58,295 nt of DNA from Ignavibacterium sp. (GTDB taxonomy: Bacteria > Zixibacteria > MSB-5A5 > GN15 > PGXB01), in the NCBI GenBank assembly GCA_020724775.1, contig DYGG01000002.1, forward strand, positions 1 through 58,295, read 5' to 3'. Under the pieces are notes generated by a model. It was not told where the DNA came from. It searched no databases and was given only the letters and a program-made list of their open reading frames with translations. The position numbers and the translations under genes are program-made. This document shows, piece after piece, positions 29,722 through 38,335 of the stretch. Position 1 is the first letter of the stretch. The number at the start of each line of letters is the position of its first letter.

Positions 29722-31032
29722 TTATGCCCTATAGACTACCCGCCCGTTAAGTATGGTGAATCCTATTCTGCCGCTCAGTTTCCATCCGATAAAGGGCGAA
29801 TTCTTAGACTTGGAGCGGAAATTTTCCCTTCTTACCGTCCATTTCTTCTCAGGGTCTATAATAGTAATATCGGCCTTCTTCCCTATTTCCAGGGTACCGC
29901 CGGGCAGTTTCAGAATTCGCGCCGGATTTATGGTCATTTTGCTCAGAGCATCCGCCCAGGAAAGATATCCTCGGTCTATCAATTTGGTTTTGACCAGCCC
30001 GAGAGTGGTCTCGAGCCCAATCAATCCGGGCGGCGCCTGGTCGAACTCGACATCCTTCTCCTCCTCCGCATGCGGCGCATGGTCGGAACTGATGCAGTCG
30101 ATGGTGCCGTCAAGCAATCCTTCAATAACCGTCTCGACATCCTTTTGCGTTCTGACAGGCGGATTGACCCGCAGGCTGGTATTGAATTCCTTGCCAATTT
30201 CCTCGTCGGTCAGCGAAAAATGATGCGGCGTAACTTCGGCTGTGACATTTATCCCTTCCGCTTTCGCCAGCCGCACCGCCCGCACCGCGCCGGCGGTAGA
30301 GATATGGGCAATATGAACGCGTCCTCCGGTGAAGGCGCAGAGTCGAATGTCGCGGAGCACCGCTATCTCTTCGGCGACAGCGGGACTTCCTTTCAAACCG
30401 AGCCGGGTCGATTGATAAGATTCGTTCATTACCCCAGATGCGCTCAGAAATCTGTCTTCCGCATGGGATATAATAGGGATATTGAACATTTGAGCATATT
30501 CGAGGGCACGGCGCATCAATTCCGGATTTTGCAGATAGTTGCCGTCATCGGAAATGGCGACCGCTCCGGCATTTACCAGGTCACCGATTTCGGCCAGTTC
30601 TTCCCCTTTAATTCCTTTGGTAATTGCTCCTACCACATAGACATTGGCGTCCGCCATCTCCGCCCGGGAGAGAACGAACTTGACGGTTTCCTGATTATCT
30701 ATGGTCGGCGTAGTGTTTGGCATACAGCAGACGGAAGTAAATCCGCCGGCGGCGGCGGCCTGGCAACCGGTGATAATGGTTTCTTCATCTTCTCGTCCCG
30801 GTTCCCGCAGATGCACGTGCATATCAATCAACCCTGGCACAACCAGTTTCCCCGAGGCATCAATAATCTTATCCGGCGGAATATTGGCGGAATCTTTTTT
30901 GGAGCCCCCATCTTTTCCGACTCTGGCAATCTTGCCCTCTTTGATAAAGATATCCGCTTCGTTGCCAAAGCCGATAGCCGGGTCGATTACCAGCCCGTTT
31001 TTGATGACCAGGTCAAACTCCGATATCTTCAT
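29722..31032 (-). CDS. pyrC: Dihydroorotase
   Basis: A 436-residue type I dihydroorotase (allantoinase-like branch of the amidohydrolases), which cyclises carbamoyl-aspartate in pyrimidine synthesis. Metal motifs: GLIDMHVHLREPG with the HxH, HAEDRFLSASG, VHIAHISTAGAVR and CISSDHAPHAEEEK. Active copies, not pseudo-dihydroorotases, keep all of these. It is the last gene of pyrR-pyrB-pyrC: its ATG directly follows the pyrB stop with no spacer. The C-terminal PEKKWTVRRENFRSKSKNSPFIGW is typical of the family. Confidence 0.95.
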   Translation of the reverse strand: MKISEFDLVIKNGLVIDPAIGFGNEADIFIKEGKIARVGKDGGSKKDSANIPPDKIIDASGKLVVPGLIDMHVHLREPGREDEETIITGCQAAAAGGFTSVCCMPNTTPTIDNQETVKFVLSRAEMADANVYVVGAITKGIKGEELAEIGDLVNAGAVAISDDGNYLQNPELMRRALEYAQMFNIPIISHAEDRFLSASGVMNESYQSTRLGLKGSPAVAEEIAVLRDIRLCAFTGGRVHIAHISTAGAVRAVRLAKAEGINVTAEVTPHHFSLTDEEIGKEFNTSLRVNPPVRTQKDVETVIEGLLDGTIDCISSDHAPHAEEEKDVEFDQAPPGLIGLETTLGLVKTKLIDRGYLSWADALSKMTINPARILKLPGGTLEIGKKADITIIDPEKKWTVRRENFRSKSKNSPFIGWKLSGRIGFTILNGRVVYRA

Positions 31033-31965
31033 CTATTCCTCCTCGGCTTTCTTGCCGGATAAAAGATATAGAACCGCCATCCGCACGGCCTGACCGTTAG
31101 TAACCTGCTCCAAAATAACCGAGGCATCCCCATCGGCAACCTCGTTTGTTATCTCTACGCCCCGGTTCATCGGACCGGGATGCATTATGGTGTAATTTTT
31201 ATTCAGAAGCGCCAGGCGTTCTCGAGTCATTCCGAACAGATTGGTATATTCTCTCTGTGACGGAAAGAGTCCGGCTTGCTGCCGCTCCAGTTGAATTCTC
31301 ATGATGTTGACGACATCCGCTCCTTCAATCGCCTTGTCCATATTTTGATAGACATCGACTTCGAACTTTTCGACTTCGACAGGAAGCAATGTTGTCGGTC
31401 CGCAAACTGCCACCGACGCGCCCATCGCTTTTAATCCCCAAATATTGGAACGGACCACCCGGGAGTGTTTGATATCACCTACCAGCACCACCCTCAGGTC
31501 TTTGAGCCGACCATATTTTCTTCGAATTGTGAACATATCCAGCAGCGCCTGAGTGGGATGCTCATGCGAACCGTCGCCGGCATTAATCACATTTGACTGA
31601 ATGCACTGCGTCAGGAAATAAGGCACGCCTGTTGACGAGTGCCGCACCACCACCATGTCTATTTTCATCGCCTCGATATTTCGCACCGTATCTTTAAGAG
31701 TTTCTCCTTTTTTCACCGAAGACGTCGCCGGCGTAAAACTAATGCTGTCGGCCGACAGCCGCTTTTCGGCAAGTTCAAAGGATATCCTTGTCCGGGTGGA
31801 CGGCTCATAGAAGAGGTTTATAACCGTTATTCCCCGCAGGGTCGGCACTTTCTTGATGGGTCTCTCAATAATCTCGCGGAAAGACTCCGCCGTATCCAAT
31901 ATCAGGGTAATCTCTTCCTCGCTCATCCCCTCCAGCCCCAGCAAATGACGAGACTTGAGTTGCAT
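31033..31965 (-). CDS. pyrB: Aspartate carbamoyltransferase catalytic chain
   Basis: A 310-residue enzyme that condenses carbamoyl phosphate and aspartate. The carbamoyl-phosphate site is FYEPSTRTRISFE; the second-domain marker is HEHPTQALLDMFTI, and HPGPMNRGVEI lies near the C-terminus. No regulatory chain (pyrI) is present here, as expected when pyrR controls expression. The start ATG overlaps the pyrR stop by one base (TAATG). Confidence 0.96.
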   Translation of the reverse strand: MQLKSRHLLGLEGMSEEEITLILDTAESFREIIERPIKKVPTLRGITVINLFYEPSTRTRISFELAEKRLSADSISFTPATSSVKKGETLKDTVRNIEAMKIDMVVVRHSSTGVPYFLTQCIQSNVINAGDGSHEHPTQALLDMFTIRRKYGRLKDLRVVLVGDIKHSRVVRSNIWGLKAMGASVAVCGPTTLLPVEVEKFEVDVYQNMDKAIEGADVVNIMRIQLERQQAGLFPSQREYTNLFGMTRERLALLNKNYTIMHPGPMNRGVEITNEVADGDASVILEQVTNGQAVRMAVLYLLSGKKAEEE

Positions 31966-32573
31966 TATTTCTTACCCCCTTTCCGCCGCGGCTTCTTTGA
32001 CGCTACAATCTCCGGAACCGGCTTTTTCATTCCCTCTTTCACCACAAAAACCCCTTCCCGTCCGTCGGTTTCGTTCAGCCGCACCAGCACGCGGTCATCA
32101 GCCGCCGTCGGAATATTCTTTCCTACAAAATCAGGTCGGATGGGCAATTCTCGATGCCCCCGGTCTATCAGAACCGCCAGTTGAATCGATTTTGGTCTCC
32201 CAAAATCAATTATCTGGTCCAGCGCCGCTCTGATGGTTCGTCCCGTGAACAGGACATCATCAACCAGTATCACATTCCGCCCCGCCACATCGAACAAAAT
32301 TTCTGTCCTCTGTATCACCGGTTGGTCAAGTTTGAAATGAGTATCATCCCGATAGAGGTTGATATCCATCAAACCGACGGGGATGTCGCGATTTTCAATT
32401 TCCCGAATTCTTTCTGCGACCCGTTTGGCTATATCGGCTCCGCGACTCAGTATGCCGATTATCACCAATGTGTCCGCGCCGCCGTTTTTTTCGAGGATTT
32501 CATGCGAAATCCGCGTGATGGCGCGCGCTATCCCCTTTTCATCGAGGACCTCTTCTATCTTTTCCCTGGTCAC
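31965..32573 (-). CDS. pyrR: PyrR: RNA-binding pyr operon regulator / uracil phosphoribosyltransferase
   Basis: A 202-residue PRT-fold protein. The N-terminal part (IARAITRISHEILEKNGGADTLVIIGILSRGADIAKRVAERI) and the PRPP loop VILVDDVLFTGRTIRAAL are diagnostic. PyrR binds a specific hairpin in pyr mRNA when UMP is high and so reduces downstream expression; many copies also make UMP from uracil. About 25 C-terminal residues (KKPVPEIVASKKPRRKGGKK) are a basic extension beyond the usual end near residue 180. Start GTG at 32573, with GGAGG four bases upstream. A matching RNA loop lies in the leader. Confidence 0.96.
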   Translation of the reverse strand: MTREKIEEVLDEKGIARAITRISHEILEKNGGADTLVIIGILSRGADIAKRVAERIREIENRDIPVGLMDINLYRDDTHFKLDQPVIQRTEILFDVAGRNVILVDDVLFTGRTIRAALDQIIDFGRPKSIQLAVLIDRGHRELPIRPDFVGKNIPTAADDRVLVRLNETDGREGVFVVKEGMKKPVPEIVASKKPRRKGGKK

Positions 32574-32613
32574 ACCGCCTCCGTGGTGATAGATTATTGC
32601 TTACTGCTGCCGG

Positions 32614-32678
32614 AGGAAAAAATGATTTGAAAACTTTTGTTTGGAATACTTTGTCGAAGATACTAATCATTTCTTCCT
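32614..32678 (-). promoter_or_regulatory. Long-stem hairpin in the pyrR leader (possible attenuator part)
   Basis: Two 14-base arms, 32665-32678 and 32614-32627, pair completely with one G-U (AGGAAGAAATGATT with AATCATTTTTTCCT on the minus strand), enclosing a 37-base loop. The 3' arm contains six T in a row, then CCTCCGGC. The CTCCGG here can instead pair with CCGGAG inside the PyrR loop just upstream, so two mutually exclusive folds are possible. It may act in attenuation, but it is not a classic GC-rich terminator. Confidence 0.5.
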
Positions 32679-32680
32679 TT

Positions 32681-32700
32681 AGCCGCCTCTCCGGACGGCT
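32681..32700 (-). promoter_or_regulatory. PyrR-binding loop in the leader RNA
   Basis: On the minus strand the leader reads AGCCGTCCGGAGAGGCGGCT. AGCCGUC pairs with GGCGGCU (one G-U) and the apical part UCCGGAGAGG fits the published PyrR-binding consensus UCCNGNGAGG at every fixed position. It lies about 20 bases after the predicted transcription start and 108 bases before the pyrR GTG. This strongly suggests UMP/PyrR feedback control of pyrR-pyrB-pyrC. Confidence 0.85.
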
Positions 32701-32724
32701 TTAAAAGGTCAAAAAACCAAAGCG

Positions 32725-32752
32725 ATTATATCATTAATTTTCCGGGCGTCAA
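32725..32752 (-). promoter_or_regulatory. Promoter of pyrR-pyrB-pyrC
   Basis: TTGACG (32752-32747), 16-base spacer, TATAAT (32730-32725) on the minus strand; 5/6 and 6/6 matches to sigma70 boxes. The start point should be near 32718, giving a leader of about 145 bases that contains the PyrR loop. Confidence 0.75.
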
Positions 32753-32829
32753 GCACTTTCTGAAAGAATCTTGGGGGAAAATGCAAAGCGGTGTAAAATA
32801 CCCAGGTCAGTATCCCCCAATTCGCTAAT

Positions 32830-34404
32830 CTAAAGCCCCAATTCCTCTTTAACCCCGGTTTCGTCGAAGCGGCGGATTTCGCCCCACTCCTGAAGTTGAA
32901 AAGTTATTAATTCCGGTGGCGATAGAAAACTATGGTAAGCGGCATTTCGGAAAAACTCTTCCCGGCTTAAATTGCTTTCAATTCTGCCTTGTTTCAGGGT
33001 TATAATCCGCTCACACAAATCAAAGACAATGTTGCCGTAATGCGAGATTATCAGTACTCCAACCCCCTGTTCTTTAAGCGTTTTCACCAGACATCGAAAA
33101 TGCCCTATCCCTTCGGCATCCAAACCGCTGGTTGGCTCATCAAAAAAGATGTGTGACGGCTTCATGGAGAGAATGGCGGCAAAAGCCAGACGTCTCTTTT
33201 CCCCGCCGGAAAGACTGAAAGGGTCTCGATTATAAAATGACGCGCGCTCCAGCCCCACCATCCGATAGCAGTCCTCCGCAATCCGGTCAATTTCGGTTAA
33301 GCCAAAATTCTCCGCCCCGAAGCGAATCTCTTTTTCCACCGTCTCAAGAAAGAATTGCCTTTCCGGATGCTGAAACGAAACCGCCAGACGAGGATTTTCC
33401 GAATCGAAACCGGCATAAAGAATCTTGCCGCGGTCCGGTTTCAGGAGTTTCGCCATCAGTTGTATCAAAGTGCTTTTTCCGCTTCCCGAAGGGCCCACCA
33501 GACCGCACACCGAACGGTTGTCAACGGCAAGCGATTCCCCGCAAAACAGCCGGGTGCCGGCAGAGCCATTGGGATAAGCGAATTGAAGGTCTTTAACTCT
33601 TATCTGTCGAACCGGGAAATCATTAATGGAAGACGAATTTCCTTTTTTGACCGTTTTGAAGGTATCGCCGCGCAGCCGGTATCGAAGCGGCGTTTCAATC
33701 CCGGCTTCCCGACAAAGCGCCGGATTGGAGAAGGCCTCGCCCGGAGGTCCGGAGAAAAGAACCTTTCCTTTGCTCAGTACAATTAACCGCGGATACTGCT
33801 CAGCTATGTATGAGTATTGCGTAATCCGCACTACCGTCAGGAGGGGATGCACCTGCAGCAATCTGGTCAGAGCCTCGTGCAGAAGTCGTTTCCCGGCTTC
33901 ATCCAAAAACGACCCCGGCTCATCCAGTATCAAAATCTCCGGCGCTGCCGCCATCACCGAGGCTAACGCCAGTTTCTGCTTTTCGCCGCCGGAAAGTTGT
34001 GAAGTCAGCCGTTCTCGTTTCTCTTCCAGATTGAAAAGACGGAGCATCTCCCCTACCCGCTCCTTCATTTCGGGACGGGGCATATTTAGATTTTCGAGGG
34101 TGAAGGCGATCTCTCTCTCTACGGTCGATGCCACCAGTTGATTGTCGGGATTCTGAAATACCAGACCGATTTTTCTCTTGAGCGCACGGCCGTCGGCTGT
34201 CTCCGCAGGATTTAACCGGTCGATTTCTATTCTGCCCGATTCTGCTTTAAGAAGCCCTTTCGCGAGTAAAGCAAAAGTTGTCTTACCGGAACCGTTATTG
34301 CCGATAATGGCGCATTTCTCACCGGCGTTGATATGTAATGAGAGGTTCTCAACGGCTCGAATCCCCTGCGGATAATGAAAAGTTACATCAGCAAATTTTA
34401 TCAT
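32830..34404 (-). CDS. Fused double ABC ATPase, ECF/CbiO type
   Basis: A 524-residue cytoplasmic protein with two ABC ATPase domains in tandem, as in energy-coupling-factor (vitamin/metal uptake) transporters. Domain 1 (about 1-235): Walker A GNNGSGKTT, FQNPDNQLVASTVEREIAF (Q-loop with the ECF-type PDNQ), signature LSGGEKQKLALASVMA, Walker B LILDEPGSFLD. Domain 2 (about 260-490): GPSGSGKST, FQHPERQFFLETVEKEI, LSGGEKRRLAFAAIL, IFFDEPTSGLD. Neither an EcfT nor an S component is adjacent, so the substrate is unknown. The ATG at 34404 comes directly after the T-run of a terminator hairpin, with no room for a Shine-Dalgarno. A TTG further upstream would place the hairpin inside the coding region, so I reject it. 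Confidence 0.88.
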   Translation of the reverse strand: MIKFADVTFHYPQGIRAVENLSLHINAGEKCAIIGNNGSGKTTFALLAKGLLKAESGRIEIDRLNPAETADGRALKRKIGLVFQNPDNQLVASTVEREIAFTLENLNMPRPEMKERVGEMLRLFNLEEKRERLTSQLSGGEKQKLALASVMAAAPEILILDEPGSFLDEAGKRLLHEALTRLLQVHPLLTVVRITQYSYIAEQYPRLIVLSKGKVLFSGPPGEAFSNPALCREAGIETPLRYRLRGDTFKTVKKGNSSSINDFPVRQIRVKDLQFAYPNGSAGTRLFCGESLAVDNRSVCGLVGPSGSGKSTLIQLMAKLLKPDRGKILYAGFDSENPRLAVSFQHPERQFFLETVEKEIRFGAENFGLTEIDRIAEDCYRMVGLERASFYNRDPFSLSGGEKRRLAFAAILSMKPSHIFFDEPTSGLDAEGIGHFRCLVKTLKEQGVGVLIISHYGNIVFDLCERIITLKQGRIESNLSREEFFRNAAYHSFLSPPELITFQLQEWGEIRRFDETGVKEELGL

Positions 34405-34440
34405 AAAAAACGCCGATGGGTAATTAACGCCATCGGCGCG
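34405..34440 (-). terminator. Rho-independent terminator after gcvPB
   Basis: Arms CGCCGATGG (34411-34419) and CCATCGGCG (34430-34438) form a perfect 9-bp stem with a 10-base loop. On the minus strand the stem is followed by TTTTTT and then immediately by the ATG of the ABC ATPase gene. It should end the gcv transcript; read-through or an unseen promoter must supply the downstream gene. Confidence 0.8.
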
Positions 34441-34488
34441 AAAATTCAAGTCAATTCAGTCTTAACCGTGCCGGTTACGGAAATATTC

Positions 34489-35943
34489 TCATTTGTAGCG
34501 GATGTCAAGTTCTCGCGCCGCCTTGACTTCATCCAGTCGGCGCACCGGTGTCGTGAAGGGGGCATGATGCAACTTTTCGGCATCGCTCTCCACTTCGGCT
34601 GATATGGCTATCAAAGTCTCGGCGAATGCTTCCAGCGTCTCGCGGCTCTCGGTCTCAGTCGGCTCAATCATGAATGCCTCCGGGACTATCAGCGGGAAAT
34701 AGACGGTCGGGGCATGAAATCCGAAATCAAGAAGTCTCTTGGCAATATCCAGCGCTTTGGCGCCCTGTTTTTTTTGACGGGTGCAGGAAAGCACAAATTC
34801 ATGCTGGCAAATCGAATCATAGGGCATCTCAAAGTGTTCCTTTAGAAGTTCTTTGAGATAGTTGGCGTTGAGTATCGCATTCTCGGACACTTCTCTCAGC
34901 CCCTTGGCGCCCAGTGTTCGAATATAAGCATACGCCCGAATCGAATTGGCGAAATTGCCGTAAAAGGAATGCACTCTTCCGATCGATTTGGGACGGTCGT
35001 AATCCAGAAACAGGCGATTATCTTCGTCGGTTTTTTTCGACAATACCGGCGCCGGCAGATACGGCTCAAGCCTCTTTACGACCCCAACCGCCCCCGCGCC
35101 GGGACCGCCGCCGCCATGCGGTGTTGAGAAAGTCTTATGCAGATTGAAATGGAGAATATCGAATCCAATTTTCCCCGGCTGGACAATTCCCAACTGGGCA
35201 TTGAGATTCGCTCCGTCCATATAGAGCAACGCGCCGGCGTCATGCACAATCCGGGCAACCTCGACGATATTCGATTCGAATAATCCCAGGGTATTCGGAT
35301 TGGTGAGCATCAATGCCGCCGTCTCATTGTCGATAGCGGCCGCCACCGCCTCCGGAGAGATAATCCCGTTATCATTCGATTTGATTTGAACGGTCTTATA
35401 ACCGGCAAGGCTCACTGAAGCGGGATTGGTTCCGTGGGCCGAATCCGGAATCAATATCTTTCGGCGCGGATTCCCTTTATCCTTATGGTATGCCCTTATA
35501 ATCAATAATCCGACGAATTCCCCCTGCGCCCCGGCTACCGGCTGCAGCGATACGGCGTCAAATCCCGAAATTTCCTTGAGGTAACCTTCCAGTTCATACA
35601 TTATCTGAAGGGATCCGGCGGCCGTTCGACAGGGCGCCAGCGGATGCTGCTCAGCAAACCCGGGCAGCGAAGCCGCCCGGTCATTCAGTTTCGGGTTATA
35701 TTTCATTGTGCAGGAGCCGAGGGGGTAGAAGCCTTTATCGATGTGATGATTCTTCACTGAGAGTCCGATGTAATGCCTCATCACTTCCCCTTCGGTAACC
35801 TCCGGCATAGGGGCATCGACATCCCGTCGGTATTTTCTGGGGATGAAGTTCAGAAGTTCCTGCTCTGAGCGGGATGGCTCCGGCATCGGGGTCCCGATTC
35901 TTCCCGCCCGGGATTTTTCATGAATCAGAATCTGTTTATTCAT
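34489..35943 (-). CDS. gcvPB: Glycine dehydrogenase (decarboxylating) subunit 2
   Basis: A 484-residue PLP subunit of the P-protein of the glycine cleavage system, which decarboxylates glycine and passes aminomethyl to GcvH. The N-terminal YIGLSVKNHHIDKGFYPLGSCTMKYNP and the PLP lysine at about 273 in FNLHKTFSTPHGGGGPGAG are diagnostic. Together with gcvPA it equals the single-chain enzyme of E. coli. A thioredoxin-like lipoprotein gene sits between the two subunit genes. gcvT and lpd are not in the window. A strong terminator follows. Confidence 0.96.
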   Translation of the reverse strand: MNKQILIHEKSRAGRIGTPMPEPSRSEQELLNFIPRKYRRDVDAPMPEVTEGEVMRHYIGLSVKNHHIDKGFYPLGSCTMKYNPKLNDRAASLPGFAEQHPLAPCRTAAGSLQIMYELEGYLKEISGFDAVSLQPVAGAQGEFVGLLIIRAYHKDKGNPRRKILIPDSAHGTNPASVSLAGYKTVQIKSNDNGIISPEAVAAAIDNETAALMLTNPNTLGLFESNIVEVARIVHDAGALLYMDGANLNAQLGIVQPGKIGFDILHFNLHKTFSTPHGGGGPGAGAVGVVKRLEPYLPAPVLSKKTDEDNRLFLDYDRPKSIGRVHSFYGNFANSIRAYAYIRTLGAKGLREVSENAILNANYLKELLKEHFEMPYDSICQHEFVLSCTRQKKQGAKALDIAKRLLDFGFHAPTVYFPLIVPEAFMIEPTETESRETLEAFAETLIAISAEVESDAEKLHHAPFTTPVRRLDEVKAARELDIRYK

Positions 35944-35970
35944 TATGCTGCAATTTGCTCGCTGTTTAAA

Positions 35971-36855
35971 TTAAGACCCGCTCGTCGTGTCGGGATTTTT
36001 GAGTTTTTCAATCTGCTGACGGGCATAGGTTGTGTCGGCGCTGGTGGGATTATTGCCGATAAAGTTCTCGAAGGCTTTAATTGCGGCGGTGGTATCTCCT
36101 TTTTGACGCAGACAGATAGCGGTCCAGATTTCAGCGTCGACCGCCATCTCCGTCCCGGCAAATTGCTTCCGGACTTTTCCGAAAATCGCCATCGCATCGT
36201 CAAAGTTCTTGCCCCGACGTTTCAAGTCGGCGACCGCCATCATGGCTTTATCGGTATACCCTTCTTTATTCTGCGAGTCGGTATCGATAATTTTCTGGAA
36301 ATATGATTCCGCCTCCGGATACATTCCCCGGTCGGCATATTTCTCACCTATAATGGCATTAAGTTCGTTGGTGGCGCCGCTGTCGGCTTGACGCAGATAG
36401 TAATTCAAAGTATGAATGTCATTCATGTAATCATTAATCGCCCCGATAAAGTCAGGCGGCGGCAGAAAACCGGCGATGCGGTCAATCTCGGCGCCGTCAC
36501 TGTTGGCAAAAACGACGGTGGGATAGCCGCTCACTCCGTATTTGCGGGCAGTTATGGTGTCCTGCTCGGCATTTATTCGGGCAAATACGATATCATTTGA
36601 CATGGCGATAACCGCCGAGTCAACAAAAGTCACGGTATCCAGACGTTTGCACCAGGTGCACCAATCGGTGTAGAAATCAATTATTAATTTTTGATTCTTT
36701 TGCTGCGCCAGTTGCAATGCCTGCTCATAACTGGTGGCAAATTCAATCTTGGCAGGCGCCATCACTTCCGTTTTCTTGGAACATCCGCCAAAAAACAGCA
36801 ACGCCGCCAGGCCGACGCAAAATACGGCCAATCCCAACTTTCTCCCTTTTCTCAT
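35971..36855 (-). CDS. Thioredoxin-fold lipoprotein with TPR-like C-terminus
   Basis: A 294-residue envelope protein. A lipobox LFFGGC (Cys25) ends the signal peptide. A thioredoxin domain (about 38-150) carries the redox motif WCTWC (Cys66, Cys69) and the cis-Pro stretch GVSGYPTVVF. From about residue 165 helical TPR-like repeats follow (GMYPEAESYFQKIIDTDSQNKEGYTDKA, then DDAMAIFGKVRKQF and GDTTAAIKAFENFIGNNP). It probably handles disulfides or acts as a reductase in the envelope; the partner is unknown. It lies between gcvPA (97 bases) and gcvPB (27 bases), an unusual place since glycine cleavage is cytoplasmic. Confidence 0.85.
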   Translation of the reverse strand: MRKGRKLGLAVFCVGLAALLFFGGCSKKTEVMAPAKIEFATSYEQALQLAQQKNQKLIIDFYTDWCTWCKRLDTVTFVDSAVIAMSNDIVFARINAEQDTITARKYGVSGYPTVVFANSDGAEIDRIAGFLPPPDFIGAINDYMNDIHTLNYYLRQADSGATNELNAIIGEKYADRGMYPEAESYFQKIIDTDSQNKEGYTDKAMMAVADLKRRGKNFDDAMAIFGKVRKQFAGTEMAVDAEIWTAICLRQKGDTTAAIKAFENFIGNNPTSADTTYARQQIEKLKNPDTTSGS

Positions 36856-36952
36856 AACATCTCCAGTAATTAGAATTTATGATTTCCTTATCGAACTTAC
36901 GTTCTACGAATACACAGTAGCGTTTTTTGCATACGTTTCAAACCGGGGTCCC

Positions 36953-38320
36953 CTACCGTTTTGCCGGTGACAGGGTCGCCTCCGATGCCGCCTCCTGCAT
37001 TGCCCGGGCAAACGCCGCAATCTCAGCGTCCGTTCGCTTCTCCGTGGCGGCGACAAGCAACCCGTGCTCCATTCCAGGATAGAATCGTCCCAAATCAATT
37101 CCCGCCAGAATTCCATAGCGGTCTATCATGGTTTCAATTAATTGACTGGCTGGAATCGGTGTTCGGATGACCGTCTCCCGGACAAAGTCACCCGGGAAGT
37201 AGGCGGAAAATCCCGGAAGAGAAGCGATTTTTTCGGCGGCCCGATGTGTTTTATCCAGACAGAGCAACGCCACTTTCTTGAGACCTTCTTTGCCGAGGAG
37301 CGCCAGATAGACGGTTGCCGTTGTGGCGCAGAGCGCCTGATTGGTGCAGATATTGGAAGTTGCTTTTTCTCGCCGAATATGCTGCTCGCGAGTCTGCAGG
37401 GTCAGGACAAAGCCGGGCTTGCCTTCTTCGTCAATCGTGCGCGCCGCCAGTCTTCCCGGCATCAGTCTTATCAATTCTTTCTTGACCGCAAAAAAGCCGA
37501 GTAACGGTCCGCCGAAATTCAGCGGAATCCCCAATGGCTGTCCTTCACCCACAACAATGTCGGCGCCGCAGATCGCCGGTGTTTTTAGAAGCGCCGCCGC
37601 AATCGGGTCAACCGCTTCAATAGACAGTCCGCCGCTCTTATGAATCAAGTCTGCCGCCGGCTCAATATCTTCAATCAATCCGAAAAAGTTCGGCTGAGCC
37701 ATAAGAAGGGCCGCCGTGTTGTCATCAATTGCGGACCGGACCTGCTCCAGGTCAGTCACGCCATGGTTATGGGGAATGACGACTATCTCGATATTCAGAC
37801 CGGAGAGATAGGTTTTTATTACATCGCGATAAAGCGGGCTGACCGTATCTGAGATGAGTATTTTCGTTCGTCGCGTGTGCGCCAGCGCCAGGTGAACCGC
37901 CTCCGCAGCGGCCGAAGCGCCGTCATACATCGAAGCATTAGCGGCATCCATTCCGGTTAGACGGCAGATATTGGTCTGAAATTCGTATATAACCTGAAGC
38001 GTTCCCTGCGCCACCTCCGCCTGATACGGCGTATATGCGGTTACAAACTCCGGACGACTCAATATTGTCCCCAGCGCCGAAGGGATGAAGTGGTCATAGA
38101 CCCCGCCGCCAGCAAAAATTGCCAGTTCGGTCTTGTTCTTAAGAGAGATTTCTTCCATCTCCCGAAGCAATTCCATCTCCGACAGCGGCGCCGGAAGGTC
38201 CAGCGGCGATTTCATCTGTATCGCCGACGGTATCGGCTTTTGCAGTTCCTCAATATTTTTGACCCCAATTTTTTCAAGCATAATCCGACGGTCATCGTCG
38301 GTATTCGGTATGTATGACAT
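36953..38320 (-). CDS. gcvPA: Glycine dehydrogenase (decarboxylating) subunit 1
   Basis: A 455-residue P-protein subunit. The start MSYIPNTDDDRRIMLEKIG, then AGGGVYDHFIPSALGTILSRPEFVTAYTPYQAEVAQGTLQ and DAANASMYDGASAAAEA, are typical of GcvPA. The PLP lysine is on GcvPB. It follows gcvH by 15 bases. In the glycine cleavage cycle it forms an alpha2beta2 complex with GcvPB and uses the lipoyl arm of GcvH. Confidence 0.96.
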   Translation of the reverse strand: MSYIPNTDDDRRIMLEKIGVKNIEELQKPIPSAIQMKSPLDLPAPLSEMELLREMEEISLKNKTELAIFAGGGVYDHFIPSALGTILSRPEFVTAYTPYQAEVAQGTLQVIYEFQTNICRLTGMDAANASMYDGASAAAEAVHLALAHTRRTKILISDTVSPLYRDVIKTYLSGLNIEIVVIPHNHGVTDLEQVRSAIDDNTAALLMAQPNFFGLIEDIEPAADLIHKSGGLSIEAVDPIAAALLKTPAICGADIVVGEGQPLGIPLNFGGPLLGFFAVKKELIRLMPGRLAARTIDEEGKPGFVLTLQTREQHIRREKATSNICTNQALCATTATVYLALLGKEGLKKVALLCLDKTHRAAEKIASLPGFSAYFPGDFVRETVIRTPIPASQLIETMIDRYGILAGIDLGRFYPGMEHGLLVAATEKRTDAEIAAFARAMQEAASEATLSPAKR

Positions 38321-38335
38321 AGACGGAAGATTATC

